Of a stretch of 64,000 bases of DNA, positions 22,540-32,973 are shown piece by piece. The translations under genes and the position numbers were made by a program. Source of the stretch: Nemertoderma westbladi (lineage: Eukaryota > Xenacoelomorpha > Nemertodermatida > Nemertodermatidae); contig JAUCBJ010007265.1 of NCBI GenBank assembly GCA_032718475.1, positions 1 through 64,000 of the forward strand, read 5' to 3'. Within the stretch, counting starts at the first letter, position 1. Each line of letters begins with the position of its first letter. The notes beneath the pieces were generated by a model. It worked only from the letters and a program-made list of their open reading frames with translations, searched no databases and was not told where the DNA came from.

Positions 22540-23800
22540 TCCGCTATAACTGATGTATTATTGACCATCAAATCTCAATTTGACATTCTGACATTCACTG
22601 AAACCTTTGCAAGTGACGACGACTGTATTGACCCTATAAAACTGGACAAATGCGGCTCTGCTGACCCCTTTCTAGACAACAGGACCACTGGTAAACTCCA
22701 CAGAGGTGGCGCCGCGATTTATGTAAATAAATCACTTGACACGACCGAGCGGGTTGACCTAAAAATGCCGGGCCTTGAAAATTCATGGATCCAAGCCTCC
22801 CGCCCAAACTCAAAACCACTTATAATAGGCTCTATATACCGCCCCGATCCAGTCCATCTTGATACTTTTCTCCCTAGTCTAGAAACTACATTAAAGATTC
22901 TAACTGACCACAAATACGATGTAATAATTACAGGTGATTTTAACATAGATCTACTAAAAGCGATGGAACTCAAGCCCAAACAATATATAGATTAAATTAA
23001 TTCATATGGTTTCGTTCAGCTTATTAATCAACCCCCACGTGTAACTCCTTATTCCGAAAGTCTTATCGATCATATTATTACTAACATTACTACTTCATTC
23101 TCCTCGTCAGGTGTTTTTCAATTAAAAATAGGCACTACAGATCACTTTCCGACCTTCTTTTCTTTATTCAGTTCACTTTAATCCCCAAATAAACCGCACT
23201 GTCCTCTCGACTCTCTTGACCTTTCAAAATTTAACTCTCCAAAATTTTTGCGAGATATGAAATCACCATCTTCGTGGTCGTACTCATCACCAAATATATA
23301 AGAAAAATTTGTGTTTCTATAGCAACCTATCGGATATATGTACTAAACATATTACAAAAAAACAATCCCCACCCATAAAGTGCCGCGTAAACCTTGGATG
23401 ACCAATAATTTAATAAATTGCACAATTAAAAAAAATAAATTGTATAAGGCTTATATTAAGTGTCACCATCGGAGTCCAACCATAGAAAGTACAAAATTTA
23501 TAGGAATCAATTGACCTCAACTTTACGTTCAGCTGAGTAAACTTATTATTCAACGCAATTCAAACAAAACAGTAATAACCCTCGTAAAACTTGGATAATT
23601 ATAAATAGCGCACTCAATAAATCTACTAAATTAGCTACACCTAAAAAAATTAATATTCGTTCAGGCAGTGCTACAGAAACAGTTACTGATCCAACGCGTA
23701 TTGCAACCATCTTGAATAAGCACTTTTCTTCTATTGGTCCTACGCTGGCCAATGAAATCCCTCGGTCTATACGCTCACCACTTAGGCACATTAAAAATAG
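22540..23800 (+). pseudogene. LINE fragment: APE-type endonuclease and linker
   Basis: This is a plus-strand AP-endonuclease-like domain. It contains FDILTFTETF, GGAAIYVNKSL, IIGSIYRPDP, DVIITGDFNIDLL (the conserved GDFN motif) and, after a stop at 22995, SLIDHIITN and TDHFPTFF (the catalytic TDH type motif). A degenerate linker with several stops follows (WIIINSALNKSTK, ATILNKHFSSIGPTLANEIP) up to about 23800, where the similarity stops before the RT. It is nonfunctional. The domain nicks target DNA in target-primed reverse transcription. Confidence 0.85.
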
Positions 23801-24239
23801 CAGATCTAATTGGATAGTACTGTACTCGATCTGTACTCGAATCTGGACCGAACTGGACCGAACTGAACCGAACTGGATCGAAAGAGTGGCGAACTGGACC
23901 GAACTGCACCGCCAAAGGAAAGATAATCTAAAAACAACCATCCATGCAAACAGGTGAAAATTAATATTGAATTTCATTTGGTCTTTTCATACATTATATA
24001 TTTAGTTGCTTATAAGATGTCGCTAAATTAAGATTATTTACTTCACATAAAACACTGCTGTACTGCTTTTACCAGTAGGCCTACCGGTAGCAGGTATCTG
24101 GGTTTATAGATTGCAGTATTTTGCGTACCGGTAGTTGTGTTCAACTGTGAACTGTTCAATGCAGCAATGAAAGCAGTAATGTTTGATTATATTTTCTGCA
24201 CGGGGTCAGTCGGATCGTAATGCGGGCCACTGCCGAGTT
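23801..24239. other. Short 10-bp direct repeats and unique sequence
   Basis: 23840-23905 carries five or six imperfect copies of 'gaactggacc'. The remainder is non-coding with scattered taccggta words. Confidence 0.55.
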
Positions 24240-25271
24240 TCTTACTCCATACTCCGAGCATGGAGTGCGGCGGGAAGAGTCAGACTTACGTCGACGTCGA
24301 CGAGGAATGCGATGCGATCTGGATTTAGCGGCGGACCGGATCGCCTTGGGGGAGGGCTGAACGGCTGCGTCTGACAGACGTGTATTGCACCAGATAACAG
24401 GATTACATTCTCTGCGGCGCGAAAGTGGGAGTCCAATTCCAATTCAATAAATCGAATTGGGTCGGAAGTGCCTTCCGGTGTCACTGGCCAACATTGAAAT
24501 GCTGTGAGGTGGTTCGACATCCTTTGGATCTATGGGTAGGCTCGCAAACCTTCCGAGATCCTTGACCAGTGTCAAAACATTGTGGGGTGGCTCGACGATC
24601 TTTGGATCTATGGGTAGACTTGCAAGCCTTCCGAGAAACTCATTTGTCCTTGATACATCCACCATGTCAACCCTTTGGTCTTTGGTAGTCGATACGACCT
24701 GTCTCGCTGCAAGTAGCTGTAAGGTAGAGGTTTGTATGGTCTCGTCTAAGTCAGTCACGTCTGTGTCTGTAGTGACACAAGTCTGTTGGTGTACTGACTG
24801 TACAATAGGACCACAAGAATGTGAGGGAGAATTCATTAAAGTGATAGTTCATAAACTACACGTACTTAGTACATCATCATCATGGTCAATTACCTCTAGT
24901 GAACACACATGCGACCTCGTATACCAACCTATGGGAGTTCTACAAGCGTAAGGGTTGCCCACTGTTACTACAGATGGGCGTGTCTCCCATACTTGATGCA
25001 AGTTGAACTGGTCTGTCCCAATCAACATCGTGATAGAGCGATAGTTCACTGGACATTCTGGTATTCCGAGATGTCGGAAATACTTACAATCTTCCGGTGA
25101 ATGCTCTGGCACAGGACCAAGTAAATTACTAAAATCCTTTGTTGCCGCAAATGTAAGATTTCTTACTGGAAGTAACGAGCACTCCTCCTTACTGTGCTCC
25201 GCCTTAGAAAGAAGGGTATCCAAGGTTAACTTTACCCTTGTAACGGGTATCGGTTTCCGTTTATTATTCAA
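24240..25271 (-). pseudogene. BEL/Pao-like retroelement B: aspartic protease region and downstream
   Basis: The minus-strand frame 25271-24849 contains SITMLIGTDQFNLHQVWETR and ACRTPIGWYTRS. These match the DUF1758 protease tail of BEL/Pao elements (the I-G-x-D and T-x-L/I-G-W motifs, also present in element A as IIVGMD and TPFGWTLSG). The next frame (24836-24444) has an imperfect duplication, LGRLASLPIDPK/LGRFASLPIDPK, then ends. The active-site DSG is not visible, and RT, RNase H and integrase are absent. It is a deleted copy. Confidence 0.6.
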
Positions 25272-26060
25272 TTATTCCCGTACTGAGGATGCCGATACTA
25301 TTTTCGTGGCAAATAGAGTTAACAATTTTAAAGCTATTTTATGTTCAAACATTTACTCGCTATATCACCGTGTACATAATTCTACTAATTCTATAATTGA
25401 AGCATGTTACTCAACTATTCTTCATTTTCCATTCTCAACTACTCAACTACTCAACGATTCTTCTATATTAATTGACCGATGGGTGTTACTGTTAGGTAAT
25501 TCAATCGCGTCCGCTTGAGGATTAATATTTATTTACCACGTTGTGTTTGTGATTACATAAATATAATATGTAAAGTAATCAATAATTGTGCTATTATGTA
25601 GGTAGTCATATATATATATATATGGGCCATGGCCCGGTTTCATAAATTAAATTAAATATAGTACTTACCTACTTACCTTACCTGCTAAAATCAGAGATGA
25701 ATTTGATCGTGGCTGTGTAACGGAATCCGGTATAACAAACCTGTTACTTTGAGTCGCACGCACAGGTGATATTTCTTTCGGCTTCGCAACTATAATAATA
25801 GGCTTTACTGGAGTCGTCGACTTGAGCATAGGAATAACTTGTGGAAACCGCTGACAATAGTCCTCGACGAATTCCTACCCCCGCTCCAACACTCCTATAC
25901 TTCCTTCTTCTATTCGCTTCTTGATTCCGCGATAGCGAGTCTCTAAGCGATCCAAAGCAGATAAATCGTGTCCAGCTCGAGATCTTATGGATCTATCTCT
26001 CGCGTCGAGTTCGAGGTACTCCTGAGCATTCACCAACTCTCGCGATCTGTGATTTAGTTC
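25272..26060 (-). pseudogene. Decayed middle of BEL/Pao-like element B
   Basis: No long frame is seen. Minus-strand readings around 26060-25870 (ELVNAQEYLELDARDR, LDRLETRYRGIKKRI) continue the gag coiled coil from the right. About 25530-25680 holds AT-rich sequence with a TA microsatellite. Confidence 0.45.
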
Positions 26061-27443
26061 GAACTGGAGTTGTATCTCTCATTCGCATAGGTCGGTCTCC
26101 TGTTGTTGCGCCGCTAACTCCGCTTCCTGTACGGCCAAACGAGCTTTTATTTGTTGTACTTCTAGCTCGGCTCGAGTGTCAGATGCCACCTTTTTTTGCG
26201 CTAACTCGTCAGCTTTCTGTCGCGCTAACTTGTCTGCTTTCTGTCGCGCTAATGCCAACTCATTCACTTTCTGTCGAGCTATATCTTCTGTTTTCTGTCG
26301 CGCTAACTCCAACTCGCCTGCTTTCTGTCGAACAAACTCTTCTACTTTCTGTCACGGTAACTCAGCTGAAGCTGTCTGTCGCGCTATATCCTCCTCCAAT
26401 CTCCGCATCTCCGATGCTTCAAATTCGGCTTGGGCCTGGAGTTGAGCAATTTTCGCTACGTCCTCCCTACGTTGTCTCTCTCCCTCGACAGCAGCCAGTG
26501 CTGTCAGTAGTTGTGCCTCCTCTTCTGCAACTTGTTGTTGGTGTGCAGTCTCCTGTTGCTGCCGAGTAATCACTGACACTGGCCGACTAACGTCACCAGT
26601 CTCGCTTTGTAGGCTGACGAACGATCTATCCATGTGTGGGTTTTGGTAGGCTCGCGAGCCTTCTGTAGTGAGAACTCCTGTCGTTTCTCCCGGTACAACC
26701 TCCGGTTCATCAATCAGTACACCGTAACTACAGAGAAAGTCAGTAAGTGCTTCTAGCTTCCCATTCAGATAGTATAGTTCTTCGGGTTGTAACAAGACAG
26801 ACTGACTCACCTAACAGTTGATCGAGTTGTTCCCTTTGGGTCGATTTTACAACCAACTTAAACTGAATGAGACTTTCCCTAGTACTTACCAATTTATTTA
26901 TTATTTTGAGCTGGGTAAAATTGTCGCCATGTAACTCCGCTAATTCATGTAAACTTCGGAGTTTATTTACGGAGGTATGTACCCTACTTTCTACTCTTAC
27001 CTGTAGGGCATAAAACTCATATCTCGACATCGGAGCCGTTAATTCGCACATGATGCAAAAACCTTCTCCAATATTTTGAGTAATTTGAGCCATATGTCCT
27101 ATGCTCCTAATAATGTTCTTCTGGCTTCCAGTCAAACTTACCATGTCCTGTCCGGTTCCCGCGATCTGGTTTGCGGGATGATAAGGAAGTCTTCAGTTCT
27201 ACCGTCGCCTCGTGCTACAGCTTCCGGTATTTCCATTGGCAGTACCAGCGACATACGCGGTATGACATTGGCAGAATTGCGAGTCCTCCTTCTGGGTTCG
27301 TCTTCTGTTGATCTGTCTGCGTCACATGAGTCATAGTCGGTAGGTGGGTTTCTTGCAGAGTGTTGTGTGTCACTCATGTCGGTAATTAAATACGCCAAGT
27401 ACAGATAATAATAATTATCAAATGTCAAATGTCGAAATGTCAA
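26061..27443 (-). pseudogene. BEL/Pao-like element B: gag with coiled coil
   Basis: Three overlapping minus-strand frames. 27443-27138 (MSDTQHSARNPP, charged) ends at ATG|GTAAGT. 27144-26740 (helical, MVSLTGSQKN to LDQLLGES) crosses a GTGAGTC motif at 26803-26809. 26810-26352 plus 26312-26079 form a long Q/E/A/R-rich coiled coil with repeated ARQKADELA-type heptads separated by one stop (26350). The arrangement resembles gag of the neighbouring element A, including the break at the same AG|GTGAGTC word. Identification as gag rests on position relative to the protease remnant. Confidence 0.55.
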
Positions 27444-27572
27444 ACTTACCTTGGTATATATATATATACCAGAACCGGTACAAATAATATCTCAGAATAG
27501 TATATAATAATAATTGATAATTTAGCCTACCGGCTAAATCTGTACCAATAAGTGGGATAGCGGTTTACACTA
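27444..27572. other. AT-rich gap
   Basis: Microsatellite 'tatatatatata' and a 'acgagtacaagtac' repeat. No gene is recognised. Confidence 0.4.
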
Positions 27573-28094
27573 TCAAAATAAATCAACAAGTACGAGTACA
27601 AGTACAATAAGTAAATCAACGAACTTCCGGACGTTAGTGTCCCTATCTACGTCAATCTCCTCGCCCCTCTCGGGCATCGTCTCCCCGAATACTACCCGTG
27701 GTGCCGTCCCCGGTTGCTCGCCCAACCTGATAGTGCTCCCCGCGAAATCCATCGCCAGCTCCTCGTGCACCCAGGCCCACTTGCCGGGTCTATCCCAGAA
27801 GGCCCTCGCCCCACTGGCCATCACCACCCTCCCGCCAACCCAGTCCGTGTCCGAGTGGCCGATCCTCCCGATGGGCGGCTTCTCTCCGTACTCGTCGTCA
27901 TCTTCGTCCTCCTCTGGCAGTGGCTCCAACCCCGGTATCCCGGTGGACCCACTATGTCCCTTCCCGCCTTGGCTCTCGCCCGTAGCTCTCCATCCCTCTA
28001 GCTCCCCTAGCTTCCTTAGCGGCTGGTCGCCCTCGGCGCCCGCTGGTATGGGCGTCGCTTGCAATCCCGACGTCGACTGTTTCGGTGATCCCAC
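27573..28094 (-). CDS. Acidic ORF following exonuclease-like gene (same strand)
   Basis: A 173-residue minus-strand frame begins 20 bases after the end of the exonuclease-like frame and in a different phase, so it may be its frameshifted continuation. It has an acidic run (EEDEDDDEYGE, about residues 60-70), then GGRVVMASGARAFWDRPGKW, and ends in a hydrophobic LLIVLVLVLVDLF. Part of the composition is low-complexity GC-rich sequence open on several frames, so the reading is uncertain. No family is recognised. Confidence 0.4.
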   Translation of the reverse strand: MGSPKQSTSGLQATPIPAGAEGDQPLRKLGELEGWRATGESQGGKGHSGSTGIPGLEPLPEEDEDDDEYGEKPPIGRIGHSDTDWVGGRVVMASGARAFWDRPGKWAWVHEELAMDFAGSTIRLGEQPGTAPRVVFGETMPERGEEIDVDRDTNVRKFVDLLIVLVLVLVDLF

Positions 28095-28114
28095 CGTCCA
28101 TCCCAGTTCTCACC

Positions 28115-29387
28115 CTAGAGACTCCCCCGAACTCCCTGACGAAGTCCAACGAAGTTCGTCCTAGCCCGCCTGTTCCTCGAAGCCGTAGCTCTGCGCCCTG
28201 GCTTCCTCCTCCCTTTCCTCTGCTTCTCTCCTCTCCCGTCTAGTGACTTCTTCCAGTCGCTTCGCCTCTCGTCTATCTCTAGCTGCTCCCATCTCTGATA
28301 CGGCGTATCTATCTCCCCGTCTACCAGATGTCGGCTGTTGTAGTACACCGACTCGCCCTTCAGCCCCGGGTGGTCTACCAGACCCACGAAAGCCGTCTTA
28401 AAGGCTCTTCTGTAGTTTAGGGGTGATCCCGATAATAGGAATGCCGCTGGTTCCCTCTCGATAACCACGGTCATGAATAGGTTAAGCAAACCTATCATTA
28501 TCCACTCCTCCTGCAGGATATATCGCTTCTGATATACCTTTATCGCTCCTCTTCGGAATTGATACACCTCTTGTTTTCCCGGCCTCGCTCTCCACTTCAG
28601 CGAGTTCGCTAATTCTGCTCCGTACTCTTCTCTGAACTTCCCCCAGTCCATTGGTTTGTGACATACGAACCCCAATAGCTGGCCCATCGCCACCGCTCCG
28701 CAATGGCCTGTGTTCTCGACTAGTCCCAACCCGTCTGGTGCTGTCATAGCCATGAAGACCGTCTGCATATCCAGGAGGTTGGGGGTGTCCGGACCGATGA
28801 TTCTCTCCGCGTCATCGCGAATCGCCGATCCCACTTTCGTTGTCGACTTCTCTCTCACTAGGACTTGCACCGCCCTCGGCAACCGGTTTAACTTCGGCCC
28901 GTCCTTCTTCCCATACGTTCCCAGGTCAAATAGGAAAATATCCCCATTTGGTGCGGCCAAATGTAGGAGTATGGTTCTGGCCAATCCCGCCGATCCTCTC
29001 CTTGAACCCTCCTCGTCTTCCACGGTCCCTTCGTCGTCTAGGATCATGTATCCTCCCCTGCTGACGGACTCTACGAACCTCTTCCAATCTTTCCTTGGCG
29101 ACTCTCTCGCGTACTTCGGAATCCCGAACTTCGCCTCGTCTCCTTTCACCATGTAGTGGAAATGCTCAAAGATCACGTTGTCCAGCGACGGCGTCCCGTA
29201 GGTCCCGACCAGCCGCTGTTCGTGCACCTCCCTAAAGTGGTCCTGTAGCGCTCGCGCTGCGTGACCCTTTTCTAACCGCTCGTAGTATCCCCTTGTCCTC
29301 TCTTCCGGATGCCTCTTGGTGAAATCCACCAGTATCTCCTTTCCTCCTAGCTCCGCCTTTCTCTTTCGCACAAGTTTGCTTGCCATC
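28115..29387 (-). CDS. DEDD-type 3'-5' exonuclease-like protein
   Basis: A 423-residue frame from the ATG at 29387 (an in-frame GTG lies at 29410, and a stop upstream at 29428). The middle resembles the WRN/EXD-type DnaQ exonuclease fold. ILDDEGTV (about residue 125) is a candidate D-x-E motif I. ARTILLHL and GDIFLFDLGT are the following strands. LPRAVQVLVREKSTTKVGSA and IRDDAERI correspond to the lp..L..lL.....KVG..I..D motif II, and PNLLDMQTVF is the next strand. LQEEWIMIGLLNLFMTVVI sits where motif III (Y-x3-D) belongs, but has N in place of the catalytic D and no Y, so activity is doubtful. The C terminus is very basic. It lies on the same strand as, and downstream of, the BEL/Pao integrase and shares that block's higher GC content. 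Fold assignment is by eye only. Confidence 0.5.
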
Positions 29388-29410
29388 TCGAACTCTGCCC
29401 GATCGCTCAC

Positions 29411-29869
29411 CCTTTGGGTGGTGCCTTACCAAGGCGCTATAGGATGAGTGATAGGTTTAGATGGTTTATTTCAGTTCGATGGCCTATCTCTCTCTGAATT
29501 TCTGAGTTATCGCTTATTCTTTACACTACTTAATTATGAAGCTACTAAATGTACCCTAAATCGCAATTTTGTCCGTTACTTTAATTATATTCCAGAATTT
29601 CCTTTTCCACTGTTACCATAATTTGCTAATTTTCAGCCCTATTCTTATTTTATTTTTAATTTAATTTTAATTCTACTGTCCTACTACTTACTATCACCTA
29701 TGGATTATTCTATTTTATAATCCACATTCTGGCCTATTCTGTGGGACCTGTGCAGTACAACAGTATGCGTCGCGTGGCCACACGATTTATCCAGCTGTAC
29801 TCATATGCCCCCCTCTCGCTACTCACTACTGACTAATATCTATACTATATATACCCTTCTACCTCTATC
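29411..29869. other. AT-rich non-coding stretch
   Basis: No gene is recognised. It separates the exonuclease-like ORF from the minisatellite. Confidence 0.5.
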
Positions 29870-30830
29870 TCTTACTAACTAGTACTACGTACTTTCTTAC
29901 TAACTTCTAACTCTCTCTAACTAACTAACGGTACTACGTACCCTCTAACTCTTATTCTCTCTAACTAACGGTACTATGTACCGTCTTACTACTCTAACTC
30001 CACTGACTAACGGTACTATGTACCCTCTAACTCCACTAACTAACGGTACTACGTACCCTCTTACTAACTCCACTAACTAACTAACGGTACTACGTACCCT
30101 CTTACTAACCTCTAACTCCACTAACTAACTAACGGTACCACGTACCCTCTTACTAACCTCTAACTCCACTAACTAACTAACAGTACTACGTACCCTCTTA
30201 CTAACCTCTAACTCCACTAACTAACTAACGGTACTACGTACCCTCTTACTAACCTCTAACTCCACTAACTAACTAACGGTACTACATACCCTCTTACTAA
30301 CCTCTAACTCCACTAACTAACTAACGGTACTACGTACCCTCTAACTCTTATTCTCTCTAACTAACGGTACTACGTACCCTCTTACTACTCTAACTCCACT
30401 GACTAACGGTACTACGTACCCTCTAACTCCACTAACTAACGGTACTACGTACCCTCTTACTAACCTCTAACTCCACTAACTAACTAACGGTACTACGTAC
30501 CCTCTTACTAACCTCTAACTCCACTAACTAACTAACGGTACCACAAACCCTCTTACTAACCTCTAACTCCACTAACTAACTAACGGTACTACGTACCCTC
30601 TTACTAACCTCTAACTCCACTAACTAACTAATGGTACTACGTACCCTCTTACTAACCTCTAACTCCACTAACTAACTAACGGTACTACATACCCTCTTAC
30701 TAACCTCTAACTCAACTAACTAACTAACGGTACTACGTACCCTCTTACTAACCTCTAACTCAACTAACTAACTAACGGTACTACGTACCCTCTTACTACT
30801 CTTACTATCTAACTTCTATCTGCCTACTTA
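29870..30830 (-). repeat. ~48-bp minisatellite downstream of BEL/Pao integrase
   Basis: About 18-20 units of 'ctaactaactaacggtacta' + 'cgtaccctcttactaacctc' + 'taactcca', with shorter units lacking one piece. Each unit holds a small inverted repeat, ggtac..cgtacc. Array edges are diffuse, with partial units (ctaactctctctaacta) at the left. Confidence 0.93.
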
Positions 30831-30960
30831 CTGCGTACCTAGTTATTATTATTTATATTTATTTTTTATGTTATTTTTATGTGTGGGAAGGGCGTCTCGC
30901 CCTCAATCCCACCCCCCTCAGTCCAAAACTTGGACGACTAAACTCCTCTCTTACTCTACA
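30831..30960. other. Gap between minisatellite and integrase end
   Basis: A short AT-rich to GC-rich transition. The frame in phase with the integrase stays open past its TAG for about 27 codons (LRGVGLRARRPSHT). Confidence 0.4.
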
Positions 30961-31998
30961 CTAAGGTGCTCCCTCTAGAAGACAGCACTTCCCTACAGCC
31001 CTTCTGTAGGTTTTCCTGTCTTTCGCACCTATCTTGCCACCTATCCGCACTTCTACCGATTGGACTCTTCCGTCCTCATCGGAGTAAGTGCCTACAACTC
31101 TCGCCAACCGCCACTGGTTGTTGATGATGGTATCATCCGTGACGATCACTAGATCACCCTCTCTCAGCTCTCTGTTCGTCTTCCTCCACTTACTTCTTCT
31201 GTGAAGCGTGGGTAGATATTCCTCAACCCATCTCCTCCAATACTCTGCGCTTATCGCCTTAGCGATTTTCCAACTCTGGCGGGAGTGTATGTCATCTGGG
31301 TCTACACCCCGCATATCGATGGTCGCTGGCCTTTCCATTAGGAAATGGCTGGGCGTCAGCACGTCTAATGACTCAAGGTCATCATTCTCTGGATACAGCG
31401 GTCTGCTATTAATGATACCCTCACGCTTCGCAAGTACTGTCCTTAGCACGTCCTCCGTAACCATATGGGTGTTCATCAACTTCGTCATCAGACGCTTCGA
31501 ACTACCCACTAGTCTCTCGACGCATCCTAGGGTATGCGGTACATACGGCGTCCTCCTCTCCCACTTTACTTGTCGTCGCCTCATGGCTGCCCTGACTTCC
31601 TCTCCTTCCAGGATATCCAAGGCCTCTGCCATCTCGTTCTCCGCCCCCACAAAGTTGGTCCCGTTGTCGGAGTATATTACTGCGATCGCCCCACCTTTGC
31701 GGTCTCTAAACCTCTCTAAGGCATTAATGAATGCCGATGCGGTTGCATCTTGGGCGAGTTCTATCCCTACTGCCCGCGTGTTGTTACATACGAAGATAAT
31801 ACCATAGCGTTTCTCCGTGTGCCGCATCACCTTGATCTTTATCGGCCCGAACATGTCCACACCGCAATGTTTAAATGGCGGGTCGTGTTGTCTTACCCTA
31901 CTCGCCGGTAGTGGTGCCATCTCCTGTATGGCTCGCTCCTTCTTCGCTCGTCGGCAGCTCTGACACTGCCCCACTACCGCCTTTACTTTCTTCCTCAA
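30961..31998 (-). pseudogene. BEL/Pao integrase catalytic core and C-terminal domain
   Basis: Integrates retroelement cDNA. The 345-residue segment shows CQSC of the HHCC zinc finger (the histidines lie upstream in the preceding segment). Catalytic residues are visible in GVDMFGPI (D, about residue 47), VIYSDNGTNFVG (D, about 112) and HTLGCVERLVGSSKRL (E, about 160). A DUF5641-type domain (EYWRRWVEEYLPTLHRR, GDLVIVTD, WRLARVVG) follows to the end. It is separated from the preceding segment only by an in-frame TAG at 31999. All core residues are retained. Confidence 0.88.
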
Positions 31999-32949
31999 CT
32001 ATTTGACCCAAAAGGTCCTCCTTATCTCCGTGAGGGTTCGGTTGGTGCCCCCATGCAATATCGACTTGTGGGAGTCCCAAATAATCTGGTGGACTATCGG
32101 CGATCCTGTGGGGATGATGATGGGCTTCGGTGGTACGATGATACTGTTGTTGTATCCCACCCTAGAGTTCATTACTAGGATCCCGTCGTCATTAAGTTGT
32201 GGTGACAGCGTGATCAGCTCGCTGTCCCGCCGGAGATGCTGTTGTTTACCGACGCGTTCCACCTCGTCGCCGTGGTTCTTCCTCTGCTCGTAGCAGATGA
32301 CTGCTTTGGCCGCTCCTTCCAGATCTATTGTCATTTTAATCTTCACGCCTTTGCCAACTCCCCTGAGGAAATTCCCGAAGGCTCTCCAGTACGCCACTAA
32401 TTTCTTGGTCTTGTACCAGCTAGAACTGTAGCTAAGGAGTTTATCCACCGGGTTATCGCACGGTTCTCCTGATTTTGGTTGCACGCCCCTAATCTCCCTC
32501 ACCATCTGGGAGTATATCTCCTCTCCCTCTGAATCTCCCTCTTCTCCTTCTGACACTACTTCTCCTGAGCCCGGGTCCACCTTTCTCATCGGCGGCCAGG
32601 CCTCCTTATCGCTCAGAAACTATGGCCCGTGTTGCCACAATACTTCCTTCTTCAAGAAAGTGTGGCGTACCACGCCCCTCGATAACAAGTCCGCTGGGTT
32701 CTCGTCCATTGGGCAGTAGTGCCACCTTTCCAGTTCTGTGGTCGCCCTTATTTCGTCCACTCTATTCACAACGAATATAGGGTATCTCGTCCTTTCGTTA
32801 TGTAGCCAACCAAGCACTACCATGGAATCCGTCCAGTAGTGTGTCTCCACTATGTTGGGAATAGCATCCATTAGGTAGGCTGTAGCCCTAACTCCTAGTC
32901 TCGCAGCTGTCAATTCTAGTTTGGGAACTGATGCTGAATCTGGTGGCAT
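31999..32949 (-). pseudogene. BEL/Pao RNase H remainder, connection and integrase zinc-finger region
   Basis: Two in-phase segments. 32949-32620 carries RNase H blocks (VPKLELTAARLGVRA, HYWTDSMVVLGWLHN, CPMDENPADLLSRG). 32589-31999 carries an acidic linker, then HQIIWDSHKSILHGGTNRTL, the two histidines of the HHCC finger. They are divided by TAG at 32620. The upstream boundary is a TGA at 32974, in phase with the RT frame. No phase change occurs from 37251 to 30961. Confidence 0.82.
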
Positions 32950-32973
32950 TGACTTCGCTTTGCTGAAGGCCAG

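Noticed and set aside
27637-28164. Plus-strand serine/proline-rich frame over the exonuclease-like ORF
   Set aside because: Complement of GC-rich minus-strand coding sequence, with low complexity and no motif.
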